Shown here: piece by piece, positions 63,080 through 64,000 of the stretch
Layout: each line of letters begins with the position of its first letter
How positions within the stretch are numbered: position 1 is the first letter of the stretch
Origin: Gemmatimonadetes bacterium bin94
GTDB taxonomy: Bacteria; Gemmatimonadota; Gemmatimonadetes; Longimicrobiales; Gaopeijiaceae
Length of the DNA stretch: 64,000 nt
NCBI GenBank assembly: GCA_002238865.1
Contig: MPNE01000014.1
Coordinates: 1-64,000, forward strand
Reading direction: 5' to 3'
Notes under the pieces: model-generated
Databases searched by the model: none
What the model was told of the DNA's origin: nothing
Seen by the model: only the letters and a program-made list of their open reading frames with translations
Position numbers and translations under genes: made by a program

Positions 63080-63119
63080 GACATGCCGGCGTCCCTGGTT
63101 TTGCCGCGGAAACGTCGGG
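63080..63119 (+). repeat. Dispersed 40-bp repeat, copy 2
   Basis: This segment matches the minus strand of 196-235 at 38 of 40 positions. It lies in the 209-base gap between the DUF4143 gene and the DinB gene. The remaining part of that gap shows no gene. Confidence 0.75.
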
Positions 63120-63209
63120 CAAACATGCCGGCCCGTTGCCGCCACCCGGTCTCGGGAATCAATTTGAGCAGTTGCGATCAACCCGACCCTATTGCCAAGG
63201 AGCCCCGAA

Positions 63210-63746
63210 ATGATCCGACGTACACCCATCGCCCTACTCTTCCTCGCCGCCGCGCTCTTCGCCGCGCCCGCCAGCGCCCAGCACACCCCCGACTTCCGCG
63301 CCGAGTTCGAGGGGCAGTTCGAAGCGTCGGCCAGGAAGCTGGTCGCGCTGGCCGAGGCGATGCCGGCCGAGTCCTACTCGTGGCAGCCCATGGAGGGCGT
63401 CGCCAGCGTGGCGAAGGCCTACATGCACATCGCCAGGTACAACTACATGTACCCGCACCTGAACCTGGGAGTCGCGCCGCCGGACGGGATGGACTACCAG
63501 TCGCTGGAAGACGCGGTCACCGGGAAGGACGAGGTGGTGAGGATCCTCGCCGCGTCCATGGATCATGTGCGCGGGGTGGTGGACGGGATGTCGGACGCCG
63601 ACCTGGCGGCGCCGGTCGAGCTGTACGGGCGTGAGGTGGCGAGCTGGGCGGTGCTGCTGCAGCTCATCACCCACATGAACGAGCACCTCGGCCAGGAGAT
63701 CGCGTACGCCCGCATGAACGGGGTGGTGCCGCCCTGGTCGAGTTAG
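63210..63746 (+). CDS. Exported DinB-family protein
   Basis: The 178-residue protein begins at ATG 63210 with AAGGAG seven bases before. A signal peptide ends APASAQ. The four-helix DinB fold has metal-ligand histidines in YMHIARYN and ITHMNEHLGQ. DinB-like proteins are metal-binding and include thiol-dependent transferases (mycothiol or bacillithiol S-transferase types). Export is unusual for those and suggests another role. Confidence 0.82.
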   Translation: MIRRTPIALLFLAAALFAAPASAQHTPDFRAEFEGQFEASARKLVALAEAMPAESYSWQPMEGVASVAKAYMHIARYNYMYPHLNLGVAPPDGMDYQSLEDAVTGKDEVVRILAASMDHVRGVVDGMSDADLAAPVELYGREVASWAVLLQLITHMNEHLGQEIAYARMNGVVPPWSS

Positions 63747-63759
63747 GGCCGAAACCGCG

Positions 63760-64000
63760 ATGACCGCCACGCCGCGCCGGCGAGTCGCCCTCGCGACGCT
63801 CCTGTTCGCCGCTGGGCCAACCCCCGCCCTCGCCGCCCCCCAGGACACCACCCGGGCCGCGGGCATGAACATGATGATGTCCACGGACTCTGTGAGAGGG
63901 TCCGGCGACATGATCATGACCATGCTGCGCAACCCCATGCTGCCGGGCCTGCGGGAGGTAAGCCCATCAGTCGACCCGTTCCTGCCGGGCGAAGGCGTCG
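63760..64000 (+). CDS. N-terminus of an exported protein (cut by window end)
   Basis: The frame from ATG 63760 is open to the window end, giving 80 residues. It has a signal peptide (RRRVALATLLFAAGPTPALAA) and a Met-rich segment (GMNMMMST, GDMIMTML). I do not recognise the family. It begins 13 bases after the DinB stop and probably shares its transcript. Confidence 0.6.
   Translation, partial: MTATPRRRVALATLLFAAGPTPALAAPQDTTRAAGMNMMMSTDSVRGSGDMIMTMLRNPMLPGLREVSPSVDPFLPGEGV

Noticed and set aside
62977-63162. N-terminal extension of the second DUF4143 protein to 63162
   Set aside because: The extension would translate the dispersed repeat and the palindromic operator; ATG 62976 starts exactly before the conserved ATPase sequence.

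Overview
The window is GC-rich (about 70 percent by eye), gene-dense bacterial chromosome with short intergenic gaps, frequent 4-base start/stop overlaps (ATGA, GTGA, TTGA), many lipoprotein and Tat signals, c-type cytochromes and a large TonB-dependent receptor. It is therefore a Gram-negative aerobe. The protein style (S9 peptidases with TolB-like propellers, an OAR-type TonB receptor, an aa3-type oxidase operon with small accessory membrane proteins) resembles Gemmatimonadota, perhaps a marine or host-associated lineage. That placement is inference. No rRNA, tRNA, CRISPR array, integrase or transposase was seen, and no gene-free stretch exceeds about 300 bases.

Layout. 1-4.8 kb: the end of an unknown gene, a repeat-bearing gap, then a divergent pair that looks like carnitine dehydrogenase and a beta-keto acid cleavage enzyme, the latter coupled to a CocE/S15 hydrolase lipoprotein and a small plug-like lipoprotein. 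4.9-10.8 kb: a complete cytochrome c oxidase operon starting with a tri-heme cytochrome c. 10.9-23.9 kb: small membrane protein, TlpA and cupin genes, a propeller/PHP amidohydrolase-like exported protein, a frameshifted endonuclease/exonuclease/phosphatase lipoprotein, an MFS exporter, a Tat-lipoprotein alpha-hydroxy-acid dehydrogenase, two FKBP lipoproteins, an Nramp-like transporter and an S9 peptidase. 24.0-28.7 kb: a tightly overlapping operon of thioesterase, MDR oxidoreductase, Nramp-like transporter, tiny membrane protein and acyl-CoA ligase. 28.7-35 kb: a DUF4143 ATPase, then lutCBA with DUF2182, DUF1326 and DUF4159 genes on the minus strand. 35-38.4 kb: a DUF3179 lipoprotein and a GMC dehydrogenase with its Tat-exported subunit 3. 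38.5-45.5 kb: a Tat-exported class V aminotransferase followed by two GcvT-fold methyltransferases (the second DmdA-like) flanking two FAD oxidoreductases. 45.5-57 kb: TonB receptor, UDG-like protein, D-aminoacylase, second S9 peptidase, MBL hydrolase, STAS protein, serine hydrolase and DUF2891 protein. 57-64 kb: amidase, a third LeuT-fold transporter, a ThiS-like protein, an Asp-box propeller, a DCC thioredoxin-like protein, a second DUF4143 ATPase, DinB and a gene cut by the window end.

Reading the genes together, the region suggests scavenging of small nitrogenous and methylated compounds, peptides, amides and lactate, feeding an aerobic oxidase. Three points deserve most attention: the methyl-transfer/FAD cluster, the transporter plus acyl-CoA ligase operon with its non-canonical Nramp-like protein, and a 40-base repeat present in inverted orientation at both ends of the window.
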